Shown here one piece after another: positions 27,500 through 35,975 of a stretch of 64,000 nt of DNA. Position 1 is the first letter of the stretch; the number at the start of each line of letters is the position of its first letter. This DNA comes from an uncultured Planctomycetota bacterium (GTDB lineage: Bacteria > Planctomycetota > Planctomycetia > Pirellulales > Thermoguttaceae): positions 1 to 64,000 of the forward strand of contig CADBQY010000112.1 of assembly GCA_902796885.1 (NCBI GenBank). Reading direction: 5' to 3'. A program made the position numbers and the translations under genes. The notes under the pieces are model-generated. The model had not been told where the DNA came from. It did not search any database and saw nothing but the letters and a program-made list of their open reading frames with translations.

Positions 27500-29703
27500 G
27501 CGCGTCCCCCCTTTTTTCGCAAAAGCCATTCGGCGCTTAAAAGAACGACCCCCAGGGTAAAGAAGAACCAATTGTCACACAAGTCGCGGTGCGAACGGAC
27601 CGTCTCGACCGCCGAATTTTTCTTCTCGCGCATCTCCTCGAAAAAGTCGGCCGGAGAGTCGGCGGCGATCGTCTTACCGCGTGTGATCTCGGCCAGCGAC
27701 GCGAGAAGCGCCGTATCGGCGGCGGGATTTTCGAGTTCGCGGTGATTCTCCTTAACCAGGAATCGCCGCTTCTGGACGTTCTTCTTTCCGTTTTCGTTCA
27801 CCTCAATCGAAAGAACGTATTCACCCGGCTGATCGGTGTGGGGAAAAAAGACGCGCCGATCCCGGTCAAGCTCGAGAGGAATCCGTTCCCCGCTGGGCGT
27901 GGCGACCGACGCGTCGAACGCGATCCCGTCGGCCGCTTGGGGACGATACGGCATATAGAGCGCCCTCGCCCGCGCGGGCTCACCCCGGTAGAGAACGGCG
28001 GCGTCCTGCTCGATTTCAAGTTCTCCCGGGGCCGGCATATCGCGTCCGGCGGCCCAGAGAATCAGCTGCCGCCAGAATGTTTCGAAGGCGGCTTTCTTTT
28101 CGCTCATCGCCCAGCGCCAGGTGGAGTCGGAAAGGAGAAGGGCGGAGCGTTGGCCGGTCGAATTGACCAAAAGGAGCGGAAACGTCTTTCCGTCCGGATC
28201 GGACGCGGCGAGGATCACTTCGGCGCCCGCTTTCTTTTCCGCGTGTTTTTGGTCGATTTGCCCGTTCAGATAGTCAAGATCGAGAATCGAATCGAGCGGA
28301 GGGAGCTCGTCCCAAATCCTTTTCGATTCCCCGCGTTCCGAAGCGAGACGGGCTAGGTAGTGCGAGCTTTCCCCCTCGGCGGGGGCGGCGCGCAGAGGGC
28401 GGCCGACGAATCCTTTTTCCGCGTTTTGGCGATCAAGCGTCGGGCCGGTTAGGACGATCGGAGAACGCGAAGCCAGAAAAGGGATTCGGGAAATGTTGTT
28501 TTCGGCGATCGAACCGAGCCCGGCCAGAAAAATAACGCCCGCGCCGTCGTCGAGTACTCTTTCGAGGTGCGCCCGCTGCGAAGGGTCGAGGTCGTCCGGA
28601 TTGACGTCTCCGATCACGACCGCGCTGTATTTCTGCTTCTCGTCGGCCTTTTCGCCGTCGGGAAGACGGACGTAGTCGATGCTGATCTCCTGTTTCGCGT
28701 CAAGCGCCATGCGAATAAACTTGTCTTCGAATCGGCGGGTTCCTTCCAGGAAGAGAACCCGAAGATTCCCCTTCAAAAAGAGGGTGTACGCGTCGGCGAC
28801 ATTGTTCGAGGGGGCGATTTCCCCCGGCATGACGTCGGCCGAGACGGTTATCCGTTTCTGTCCCGGCTCTTCCGATGCGTAGACGAAACGATAGGGAACG
28901 GTTTGGTTTTCCGACGAGAGGCGGAATTCCTGCCGATCCGCCGGTTTTCCCTCGACCGAAAGGGTGAGCGAGATCGCCGTGTCCCGGTATCCCGAGACGC
29001 GCAGAAGCCCCTCGACGGCAATCTCGTTCCCGAGATAGGCACGTTCGGGAACCGCCGAAAGGGTGACGGCGATATCGCGCAGATCGGCGTCGTCGGCCGA
29101 ACCGGTCGTGCACGGATAGATCGGCACGCCCGCCGCGCGCGCGGCGAGAGCGGCGTCCTGGGGAGCGAGAGAATCGGCGGTGCGCTGAGCGCCGTCCGAT
29201 ACGAGGAGGATTCCCAGGAGACGTTTTCCGGCGTAGCGGTCCAACACGTCTTTGATCGCTGCGCCGATTGCGGTCTCTTTTCCTGTCGGCTTGGCGGGGA
29301 GCGCCTCGTCTGGTTCCAGTGAGGTTGTCTTTTCGTCAAATCGAAAAAGAGCAAAGAGTGAATCGTCGCCGCCGCGGCGCGCTTCGCCGAGCGCTTCATT
29401 GACCGCATCGTAGCGTGCTCGGCCAGTCTGATCGGTGATCGACATACTCTCGGAGGTGTCGAGGAGAACCGCCGCCGAAGCGGGAAGGCGAACCGTCACT
29501 TCGCGCATGAGTGAAGGACGGAAAAGGAGGAATGCGAAAATCAAGAGGAGAAGGACGCGCAATCCCCAAAGAACGGTTCGGCGTTTCGGAGGGAACGCGG
29601 GGTCTTTTCGAATCAAAAAGAAAAAGACAGCCGCCGCGGCCGTCCAAAGAAGGAACGCGACAGCTGTGCTCGAAAATATGGGGTGCAAGGCGAGTGAGTC
29701 CAT
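27496..29703 (-). CDS. Membrane-anchored VWA-domain protein (BatA/BatB-like)
   Basis: The 735 residues show three membrane segments: two N-terminal (AVAFLLWTAAAAVFFFLI and GLRVLLLLIFAFLLF) and one C-terminal (WFFFTLGVVLLSAEWLL). A VWA domain (residues about 80-220) has the MIDAS start DTSES and a later SDGAQRT. A central domain around residues 330-450 has a class-I amidotransferase-like Rossmann pattern. The architecture matches membrane VWA proteins often encoded near MoxR ATPases, but no MoxR is present here. It starts 22 bases after the repeat-protein gene and converges on the giant-protein gene with a four-base overlap of stop codons. A role in surface-protein or complex assembly is inferred. 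Confidence 0.88.
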   Translation of the reverse strand: MDSLALHPIFSSTAVAFLLWTAAAAVFFFLIRKDPAFPPKRRTVLWGLRVLLLLIFAFLLFRPSLMREVTVRLPASAAVLLDTSESMSITDQTGRARYDAVNEALGEARRGGDDSLFALFRFDEKTTSLEPDEALPAKPTGKETAIGAAIKDVLDRYAGKRLLGILLVSDGAQRTADSLAPQDAALAARAAGVPIYPCTTGSADDADLRDIAVTLSAVPERAYLGNEIAVEGLLRVSGYRDTAISLTLSVEGKPADRQEFRLSSENQTVPYRFVYASEEPGQKRITVSADVMPGEIAPSNNVADAYTLFLKGNLRVLFLEGTRRFEDKFIRMALDAKQEISIDYVRLPDGEKADEKQKYSAVVIGDVNPDDLDPSQRAHLERVLDDGAGVIFLAGLGSIAENNISRIPFLASRSPIVLTGPTLDRQNAEKGFVGRPLRAAPAEGESSHYLARLASERGESKRIWDELPPLDSILDLDYLNGQIDQKHAEKKAGAEVILAASDPDGKTFPLLLVNSTGQRSALLLSDSTWRWAMSEKKAAFETFWRQLILWAAGRDMPAPGELEIEQDAAVLYRGEPARARALYMPYRPQAADGIAFDASVATPSGERIPLELDRDRRVFFPHTDQPGEYVLSIEVNENGKKNVQKRRFLVKENHRELENPAADTALLASLAEITRGKTIAADSPADFFEEMREKKNSAVETVRSHRDLCDNWFFFTLGVVLLSAEWLLRKKGGRA

Positions 29704-29725
29704 TCACACGTCTCCTGAGCCGGAT

Positions 29726-31195
29726 TTATCGGCGGCGGCGATCCCTTCCGTTTTTTGACGAGCCGCCATGCCGCGTTATATTTTCGTGAACGATATCGTC
29801 GATGGCGTCCCGCCAGGTGGGAAAGAGTTTCTCGTCGCTTTCGCGCGGCGGACGGCGTTCGTCGCGAGACGGACGCCGCGGGGCCTCCTCGCGAAAGTCA
29901 TACATATCCCGCGCGTCGGCGGACGGTTCGTCCCACGCGAAACGTTCGTCGCGATCCTGACGCGGGGCTCGTTCTTCCCGTCGGGGACGCTCGTCGCGAT
30001 CCTGCCGCGGGGCTCGTTCTTCCCGTCGGGGACGTTCGTCGCGATCCTGCCGCGGAGCGCGTTCCTCCCGCCGGGGGCGTTCGTCGCGATCCTGACGCGG
30101 GGCGCGTTCCTCCCGCCGGGGACGTTCGTCGCGATCCTGACGCGGGGCGCGTTCCTCCCGCCGGGGACGTTCGTCGCGATCCTGACGCGGGGCGCGTTCT
30201 TCCCGCCGGGGCTGTTCGTCGCGATCCTGCCGCGGCCGTTCGGCACGGGGAGAAGCGGTGTTTGTCTTTTCCGATTTCGGTTCGGGTTCCTTTTTACGCG
30301 AGGTGAAACCGAGTTCCGGTTCGTCGGGGATTCCCCAGAAATCGTTGTCCTCAATCGTCGCGGCATGAACCGGTTCGGCCGGTTCCTTGGCATCTTCGGC
30401 TCCGAAGAGGGAGGCGAACTTTTCTTCAGCCTCTTCGCGGGAGATTTTGGAATCCTTTTTTGCCGGCGTTTTCTTTTTCGGGGCCGGCCCGTCAAACAGT
30501 TCGAACGCCTCTTCCGGCGCGGACTCTTCCGGCGCCTCTTCGGCGGCGGAGCCCTCGGCGGGGGTGTCGCGCCTCGGGGGTCGTCCCCAAGAGACGTCGA
30601 GCGTCTCTTCAATATCCCAGACGAATTCGTCGGCGGCTTCTTGGACGGTCTCTTTTTTTGCCGGTTGAACCGTTGACTCTTCGCTCTTCTTGGCGCGGGC
30701 GGCGCGGCGTTTTTTTGTCGGCTTTTCTTCAGGTTCGGCGGCTTGAGCCGCCTCTTCTTCGGAGAGTTCGGCGATTCGCTCTTCGATCTGGCTGGCGATT
30801 TCGCGGAACGGCTCTTTTGCCTTTTCGACAATCGCCTCGGCGATCTTTTCACGCTTGGCGCGCTGGGTTTCCCGCGCTTTTTTCTCTTCGGCGGCTACCG
30901 CTTTTTCGACAAGACCCTTTTCGGGTTTTCGGTTGCGGCGGTTTTTCTTTTCGTTGGACTCATCGGCGCCGACGGTCAGGTTGACGGGCGAGTCGGCGGC
31001 GTCGAACGAGTCGAGGAGGGTTTTTTCCAGGGGCGGGGCGGCTTTCTCTTTTTTGGCCGTCCGTTTACGCGCAGTGGACGCCTTCGCGCGGCTCTTCGAC
31101 GGTTTCGCGTCGGTTTCTTCTGCGGGTGTTATTTCTACGTTTTCTTCGAGCGACGAGACGAGATCTCCCCAATGTTCCTTATTCTTCTTGGCCAT
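29726..31195 (-). CDS. Charged low-complexity protein with 15-residue tandem repeats
   Basis: A 489-residue protein of no recognised family. Residues 1-80 are Lys/Ala-rich, the middle is Glu/Ala-rich with likely coiled-coil segments, and residues about 320-420 consist of repeats of APRQDRDERPRREER (one variant, five near-identical, one partial copy). The C-terminus is basic (ending RDRRRR). There is no signal peptide, so it is probably cytoplasmic; Arg/Asp/Glu repeats suggest an RNA- or protein-binding disordered tail. ATG 31195 (MAKKNKEHWG) is preferred to an in-frame start 24 bases upstream. It leads an operon with the VWA gene. Confidence 0.8.
   Translation of the reverse strand: MAKKNKEHWGDLVSSLEENVEITPAEETDAKPSKSRAKASTARKRTAKKEKAAPPLEKTLLDSFDAADSPVNLTVGADESNEKKNRRNRKPEKGLVEKAVAAEEKKARETQRAKREKIAEAIVEKAKEPFREIASQIEERIAELSEEEAAQAAEPEEKPTKKRRAARAKKSEESTVQPAKKETVQEAADEFVWDIEETLDVSWGRPPRRDTPAEGSAAEEAPEESAPEEAFELFDGPAPKKKTPAKKDSKISREEAEEKFASLFGAEDAKEPAEPVHAATIEDNDFWGIPDEPELGFTSRKKEPEPKSEKTNTASPRAERPRQDRDEQPRREERAPRQDRDERPRREERAPRQDRDERPRREERAPRQDRDERPRREERAPRQDRDERPRREERAPRQDRDERPRREERAPRQDRDERFAWDEPSADARDMYDFREEAPRRPSRDERRPPRESDEKLFPTWRDAIDDIVHENITRHGGSSKNGRDRRRR
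29944..30240 (-). repeat. 45-base tandem repeat within the coding sequence
   Basis: About six and a half copies of a 45-base unit, each coding for one 15-residue Arg/Asp/Glu repeat. Copies differ by few bases, mostly at third positions or in short blocks, so expansion by slippage or recombination is recent. The period and absence of unique spacers exclude a CRISPR array. Confidence 0.9.
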
Positions 31196-31207
31196 ATCGA
31201 TCCTAAT

Positions 31208-31217
31208 GTTACGTAAC
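31208..31217. promoter_or_regulatory. Perfect 10-bp palindrome, possible operator
   Basis: GTTACGTAAC lies 13 bases upstream of the repeat-protein start codon, a suitable place for a repressor site. No second copy was noticed, so this is only a candidate. Confidence 0.25.
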
Positions 31218-31367
31218 AAACCTATGCGGCGCGATGGACTATGTTATACCCGAACCCCTTTTTAACCCCGGACAGACCCGAGAAGAAGCGGGGAGGACCG
31301 GGTTCGCCGCAAGCGGGAGCTTTCGGGAAGCGCCTTCGGGAACAAGGTCTTGGAAAACGGAAGGCGC

Positions 31368-31396
31368 GGGACAGACCTTGCTCACCCCATTATAAT
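31368..31396 (+). promoter_or_regulatory. Orphan promoter candidate
   Basis: GGGACA, a 17-base spacer and a perfect TATAAT (31391-31396) read rightward, where no plus-strand gene is present. Transcription would begin near 31403. Confidence 0.45.
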
Positions 31397-31402
31397 AACA
31401 TC

Positions 31403-31556
31403 TCACGCAAATTAAAAGGAGTAAATTTAAAAAAATGGGAGAATCGGCGGATCGGAGACGATCTTATCGATTTTTCCGATTAAGAAACGTCTCTCTTCGA
31501 CCGAACCGCAAAAAAACGCGGAACCCCCCGATATCGAAGAGTTTCGCGTTTTTTAT
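31403..31556 (+). ncRNA. Candidate small RNA of about 150 nucleotides
   Basis: It is bounded by the orphan promoter and by the terminator ending in TTTTTT at 31549-31554. An internal pair AATCGG/CCGATT could fold the middle. It would overlap the 3' untranslated end of the large minus-strand surface-protein mRNA. No conserved family was recognised, and a peptide of up to 65 residues from ATG 31435 is an alternative. Confidence 0.3.
31511..31556. terminator. Bidirectional intrinsic terminator
   Basis: AAAAAACGCGGAAC (31511-31524) pairs with GTTTCGCGTTTTTT (31541-31554) at 13 of 14 positions. The A and T runs make it usable in both directions: it ends the surface-protein mRNA on the minus strand and the small-RNA candidate on the plus strand. 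Confidence 0.7.
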
Positions 31557-31577
31557 CAGGCGACCGTCATTTTCCGG

Positions 31578-34500
31578 TCAGATGTCCGTCGAGATCGTTT
31601 CGGCCTGGATCGTCTCGTTGTCGGGCCGATAGACCGAGAATTCGTCGGTACCGTCGCCGTCGAAGTCGCCGACGACCGGCTGATCGCCCGCGCGGCCGAA
31701 CTCGAACGTCTTGTCGGGCTTGTGGTCGCCGTTGGTGTCGAGGGTCCAGCGGCCGCTTTCGAAGAGACCGACCTCGTCGATGCCGTCGCCGTTGAAGTCG
31801 CCGACAACCGGAATGCTTTCTTTCGAGCCGAAACCGCGGATTTCGACATCTCCTTCGTCCCATTTGCCGTTTCCGTTGACGTCAAGACGCCATGTGCCAT
31901 TGTTGTAGACACCGACCTTTGTGACGCCGTCGCCGTTCCAGTCGCCCGTCACGCCGCGGTCCCCTTCATGACCATATTCGAAGACGTGGTCGATCAAATC
32001 GACGCGTGCGTCGCCGGTCGCCGACTGGCGGAGGGTGCGGACTTCGACCTCCACATCCTGATAGTCGGGGGGCAAGTTTTTCGGACGCGAGACGTTCCGG
32101 AACGTGTTCGGGTTCTTCGCCGCCGGAAGTCCGGCTTCGATATCCATTGCCAGCTCGTCGCCGACCCAGCGCGGACCGAAGATACCGATGTCGGTCTTCC
32201 CGTCGCCGTCCCAGTCGCCGGTCACCGGCTGGTCTTTCGCTTTGCCGCCGAGTTCGGCGAAGAGATCCTCGTCGTCCCAGGAGCCGTTCCCGTTCAGATC
32301 GAGATACCACATTCCGTTGACATAGAAACCGACTTCGTCCTGACCGTCGCCGTTCCAGTCGCCCGAGACGGCGACCGCGCCGTCGGCCCCGATCCGGTAT
32401 TTCGCCAGCTCGCCGCTCGAACGCATCACGATCCACTGGCCGCGGTTCATCTCTTCGGCCGAGAGGGAGACAAGCGTGTAGCCGTCGCGGTTAAACATGC
32501 CGCGGTAGCCGGCCACCGAGGTGAACCCGTCGATCGACCGCGGATACCCGCCGTTGATCACCGAAAGGTGCCACGCGTACGGCGAGGTCAGACCGCCGCC
32601 GCCTCCGTAACGGACTTCCGAGACCGGCGCGGGCGCCACGCCGTCGGGCAGGTAATTGAACGGCGAAGTCGGGCCGCCGTAAGTGCGGGCCGGCAGTAAG
32701 AGCGGAATCGGCGTTTCGGTCTGATAGTGCGGGGTCGGAGTCGGCGGATCCGGGGTCGGGATATTTTCGTAGAAGTTGTACTGGACGCCGTCCTGGTCGC
32801 CCGGCTTGTTGTGCGCGTCGTCCCACGGAATGGTGATGGACGAAAGGACGCGAGTCGCGGACTTGCCGATTTTTTCACCGTTGAAATTCCCGACCGCTTC
32901 GCCGACATGGGTGTAGACGGCGGAGAGGTCTTCTTCGATGACCGAGTACGTCTTGTTGACCGTAAGATTACCGAAGTAGTAGTAGCCGGACAGATCGGTT
33001 TTCTGGGTGATCGTGGCTCCGTCTTCCATCACGAGGGTGATCGTCACGTCCGAGATCGGAACCTGGCCGGTCGTCACATCATAGACGTAACCGGAGATCG
33101 ATCCGTATTTGATTTCACCGAAGTTGTACTGAACTCCGGTGTTCCCTTCCCAGGTCAGCGCGATCTCTTCCAAGATGCGGCTGTCGTCTTCGGCCCACGA
33201 TTCGGTCACAAGGGCGCCGGTTTCCACGCCGTTGATCGTGCCGACGTTGTTCGAGCGGTTCTTGTATTCGGTCGGCTGGACTTCGTGAACGGCGTATTCC
33301 TCGTTGATGTCAAGATTGTCGAAGATGTAGTAGCCGTTGGCGTCGGTTTTGGTGCTGGTGACGAACTCGTAGTCCACACCGTCCCACTTGTACAGCTCGA
33401 TTGTCACGCCGGAAATCGGCGCGTCGCCGGTGTCTTTAACGCCGCTGTCGTTCCGGTCCTGATAGACGTAACCGGAGATCGAGCCCAAGATCGTCTCGCC
33501 GAAATCGTAATGAACGCCGGTCTCGCCGGGTTTCCACGCCGACTTGTCGGCGGCGTTCAGATTGACGTCGAACACGCGGACGTCGTCGCCGTAATCGGTC
33601 ATGGCGACGATCGAGCCGAGCGTCTGGTCGTTGAACGAACCGACCGTGTTCGTCTTGTTGACATACCCGTCCGGCTGAACTTCGTGAACGTAGTACTCGC
33701 CGTCGACGTCGAGGTTTTTAAACTCGTAATACCCCGCCGCGTCGGTGTTGACCGACGTGATGTAGACCAGCTGTGTTCCGACCCGTTTGTAGAGTTCGAC
33801 GCGTGTGTTGGAAATCGGCACGTCGCCGACCGAGAAGGTGTCGCTCGAATCGCGGTCTTCGTAGACGTAGCCGGAGATATTCACGCGGTTTTCGCCGAAA
33901 TTATATTGAATTCCGCTTTCGTTCCAGCCGTAGCCGGGTCGGGCCGTCAGGTCGATGACGAACAGGCGGCTGTCGTCGCCGTAGGAATCGAGCTTCCGAA
34001 TCTCGCCGTAGGTCGCGCCGCTGATCGTGCCGATGTTGTTCGTGGCGTTCAGGTAACTCGACGGCTGGACTTCGTGAATGTAGTAGACGCGGTTCAGGTC
34101 GAGTTCGGTGAACTCGTAGTATCCGGCGGCGTCGGTCTTGGTCGTTCCGATCAGAGTCAGGCTTCCGCCGGTCTCTTCGTAGAGCTCGATCGTGACGCCG
34201 CCGATCCGCGCGTCGCCGGCGGTCATCGTGGTGCTGTAGTCGAGGTCTTCGTAGACGTGGCCGGAGACCGAGAAGAGTTTCACTTCACCGAAATTGTTTT
34301 CGATTCCGTGCTCGAACGGATTGATGTTGATCCCTTCGATCGTGCGGATGTCGGCCGAAAAGTTCGGGTCGGCGACGACCGCGCCGCGGACGTCGGTCGG
34401 ACCCAGGACGTACCCGGCGGTGTTTTGGGCGTCGAAATAGCCGGACGGTTGGGTTTCGTGCAGCGCGTAGGTGGCGCCCCGTTCGAGGTTCAGGAAGTAG

Positions 34501-35912
34501 TAGCTTCCGTCGGCGGCAGTCCGCGTGCTCCGCTGATAGACGTAGACGCCGTCGACCAGTTTGTAGAGCTCGACCGAGACGTTGGCGATTCCGATATCGC
34601 CGCCGTTGAAGACGCCGTCGAGATTTCGGTCTTCGTAGACGTTCCCGGCGATCGTTCCCCAGAGGACCTTGCCGAAGTTGTTCTGAATGGACGACGAGCC
34701 GCCGACCAGGTATTCGGTCGTCAGGAGGAGCGGGTCGGGACTGACCGGATTGTTCTGCGCGCGGGCGCACTTGTCATAGTAGTAGACGTCCTCGCCGTAA
34801 ACTTCGCCGTAATAGATGTCGGATTCGCAGACGACCTGATACGTGCCCGGCAGGAGATCGGTGAACTCGTAGTAGCCGTTCCGGTCGGTTTTCGTGGTCA
34901 GTACTTTGCCATCTTTGGCGTAGGGGGTGAAGACGCCGTCGTCGTTGAGGTGGTAGAGCGTCATTTCGACGCCGGAGAGCGCGTAGTCGCCGTCTTCGGG
35001 GCGGTAATAGCAGTCCCAGACGACGTCGGCGTAGACATAACCGGAGATATCGACCGGTTTGGGGGTCAGCGGAATCGTTTCCATAACGCCGGTGGTGTTC
35101 AGACCGCCGTCGGTGAACGGATTGTCGCAGATATCGTCGACGATGTCGAGCCGTCCGTCGATCACGTAGACGTCTTTGTAGAAGAGCGAGGTGTCGAGCG
35201 GCATATACTGATCGGCGGTGAACTTCGCGGTGAAGTTCACGCCGGCGTATTCCATCTCGATCCCCTCGAAGTTCGATTTGGTGTAATACGTATTCCCCGC
35301 CGCGTTGACGAAGTCGACGTCGACCTCAAAGACGAGTTTCTTGCCGGCGGTAAAGACGTTGTTGTGGAACTGGATCGTCAGCGAGGTCGCGCCGTCGCCG
35401 ATCTTGTCGGTGTGCCCGTCGGCGTAGGTGAAGAAGTAGTCGAAATCGCCGGCTTTGATGTCGCTCAGCGGCGAGACGACGAACGGGTCGTGTCCGGTGT
35501 CGTAGTTTCCGCCGTTCGGTTCGGCCGCGGTGGTGTCGAAGAAGGCGTAGGTGCCGCCGTCGCTGTAGCCGAGTTCGAAGGTCACCTCCTGCATGGCCAG
35601 CGAGGGGTCCGCGACGTTGGTGACGTAACTCACGTAGAAGCGGTCGCCCATTTCGATATCTTCGTTCTGCTCGAGGATCACCCCTCCCAGAGTCATCGTG
35701 GTGTCGACCGCCAACAGCTCGCGGCGTTCGAGCTCTTCAACGCGGCAAAGACGGTTCATTTTCACGGGGTTTGCCTTTTTACGGAGAAACCGTTTCCGCT
35801 CGCAGAGCGGCGAGGCGGTCTCAAGGGAGACCGGCTCGGGTTCCGGCTCGGGAACGATGGTCAGGACGGATTCGTGTTTGCGACCGCGGCGGAATAAATC
35901 AATAAAACTCAC
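31578..35912 (-). CDS. Large surface protein with LEPxxLL-type motif, SdrD-B-like domains and FG-GAP-like repeats
   Basis: The 1444-residue protein has an N-terminal ELERRELLAV motif (residues about 57-66), a variant of the planctomycete LEPxxLL signature of exported proteins. A cohesin/adhesin-like domain follows (residues about 70-260). Next come six SdrD-B-like Ig repeats marked by GYVYEDRDxS/GNVYEDRNLDG, each with YYxFxNL and YxVHEVQP segments. Four or five FG-GAP/VCBS-like repeats (GDWNGDGQDEVGFY) follow, with calcium-loop patterns DxNxNxxWDxxD. The start is GTG at 35912 after AAGAGG. It lies 63 bases downstream of the WD40 gene. An extracellular calcium-stabilised adhesin or matrix role is inferred. 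Confidence 0.9.
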   Translation of the reverse strand: MSFIDLFRRGRKHESVLTIVPEPEPEPVSLETASPLCERKRFLRKKANPVKMNRLCRVEELERRELLAVDTTMTLGGVILEQNEDIEMGDRFYVSYVTNVADPSLAMQEVTFELGYSDGGTYAFFDTTAAEPNGGNYDTGHDPFVVSPLSDIKAGDFDYFFTYADGHTDKIGDGATSLTIQFHNNVFTAGKKLVFEVDVDFVNAAGNTYYTKSNFEGIEMEYAGVNFTAKFTADQYMPLDTSLFYKDVYVIDGRLDIVDDICDNPFTDGGLNTTGVMETIPLTPKPVDISGYVYADVVWDCYYRPEDGDYALSGVEMTLYHLNDDGVFTPYAKDGKVLTTKTDRNGYYEFTDLLPGTYQVVCESDIYYGEVYGEDVYYYDKCARAQNNPVSPDPLLLTTEYLVGGSSSIQNNFGKVLWGTIAGNVYEDRNLDGVFNGGDIGIANVSVELYKLVDGVYVYQRSTRTAADGSYYFLNLERGATYALHETQPSGYFDAQNTAGYVLGPTDVRGAVVADPNFSADIRTIEGININPFEHGIENNFGEVKLFSVSGHVYEDLDYSTTMTAGDARIGGVTIELYEETGGSLTLIGTTKTDAAGYYEFTELDLNRVYYIHEVQPSSYLNATNNIGTISGATYGEIRKLDSYGDDSRLFVIDLTARPGYGWNESGIQYNFGENRVNISGYVYEDRDSSDTFSVGDVPISNTRVELYKRVGTQLVYITSVNTDAAGYYEFKNLDVDGEYYVHEVQPDGYVNKTNTVGSFNDQTLGSIVAMTDYGDDVRVFDVNLNAADKSAWKPGETGVHYDFGETILGSISGYVYQDRNDSGVKDTGDAPISGVTIELYKWDGVDYEFVTSTKTDANGYYIFDNLDINEEYAVHEVQPTEYKNRSNNVGTINGVETGALVTESWAEDDSRILEEIALTWEGNTGVQYNFGEIKYGSISGYVYDVTTGQVPISDVTITLVMEDGATITQKTDLSGYYYFGNLTVNKTYSVIEEDLSAVYTHVGEAVGNFNGEKIGKSATRVLSSITIPWDDAHNKPGDQDGVQYNFYENIPTPDPPTPTPHYQTETPIPLLLPARTYGGPTSPFNYLPDGVAPAPVSEVRYGGGGGLTSPYAWHLSVINGGYPRSIDGFTSVAGYRGMFNRDGYTLVSLSAEEMNRGQWIVMRSSGELAKYRIGADGAVAVSGDWNGDGQDEVGFYVNGMWYLDLNGNGSWDDEDLFAELGGKAKDQPVTGDWDGDGKTDIGIFGPRWVGDELAMDIEAGLPAAKNPNTFRNVSRPKNLPPDYQDVEVEVRTLRQSATGDARVDLIDHVFEYGHEGDRGVTGDWNGDGVTKVGVYNNGTWRLDVNGNGKWDEGDVEIRGFGSKESIPVVGDFNGDGIDEVGLFESGRWTLDTNGDHKPDKTFEFGRAGDQPVVGDFDGDGTDEFSVYRPDNETIQAETISTDI

Positions 35913-35975
35913 GGCTGAACCTCTTTTTTATAAAAATTTTTCAGATCTGAAATTTCTGCCAACTTCTAAACGGTT

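Larger units (their letters stand above)
31196..31577. other. Intergenic region with orphan plus-strand promoter and shared terminator
   Basis: The 382 bases between the repeat-protein gene and the end of the large surface-protein gene hold a perfect palindrome GTTACGTAAC (31208-31217) near the start of the minus-strand gene, a plus-strand promoter candidate (31368-31396), an AAGGAG element at 31406-31420, and a bidirectional terminator (31511-31556). A plus-strand open frame at 31435-31632 runs through the terminator and looks like chance. Confidence 0.5.

Noticed and set aside
29944-30240. Regular repeats resembling a CRISPR array
   Set aside because: The 45-base units are contiguous, have no unique spacers and are in frame in a coding sequence; no cas gene is nearby.
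31435-31632. A 65-codon plus-strand open frame after AAGGAG
   Set aside because: It runs through a strong terminator and into the antisense of the surface-protein gene, the ribosome-binding site is too far from the ATG, and the peptide is Arg/Ser-rich without pattern.
32727-35897. A 1056-codon plus-strand open frame opposite the surface-protein gene
   Set aside because: It mirrors the repeats of the real minus-strand gene, has no recognisable domain, and arises from the GC-rich third-position bias. Many similar antisense frames occur opposite valS, pyrG, the giant proteins and others.
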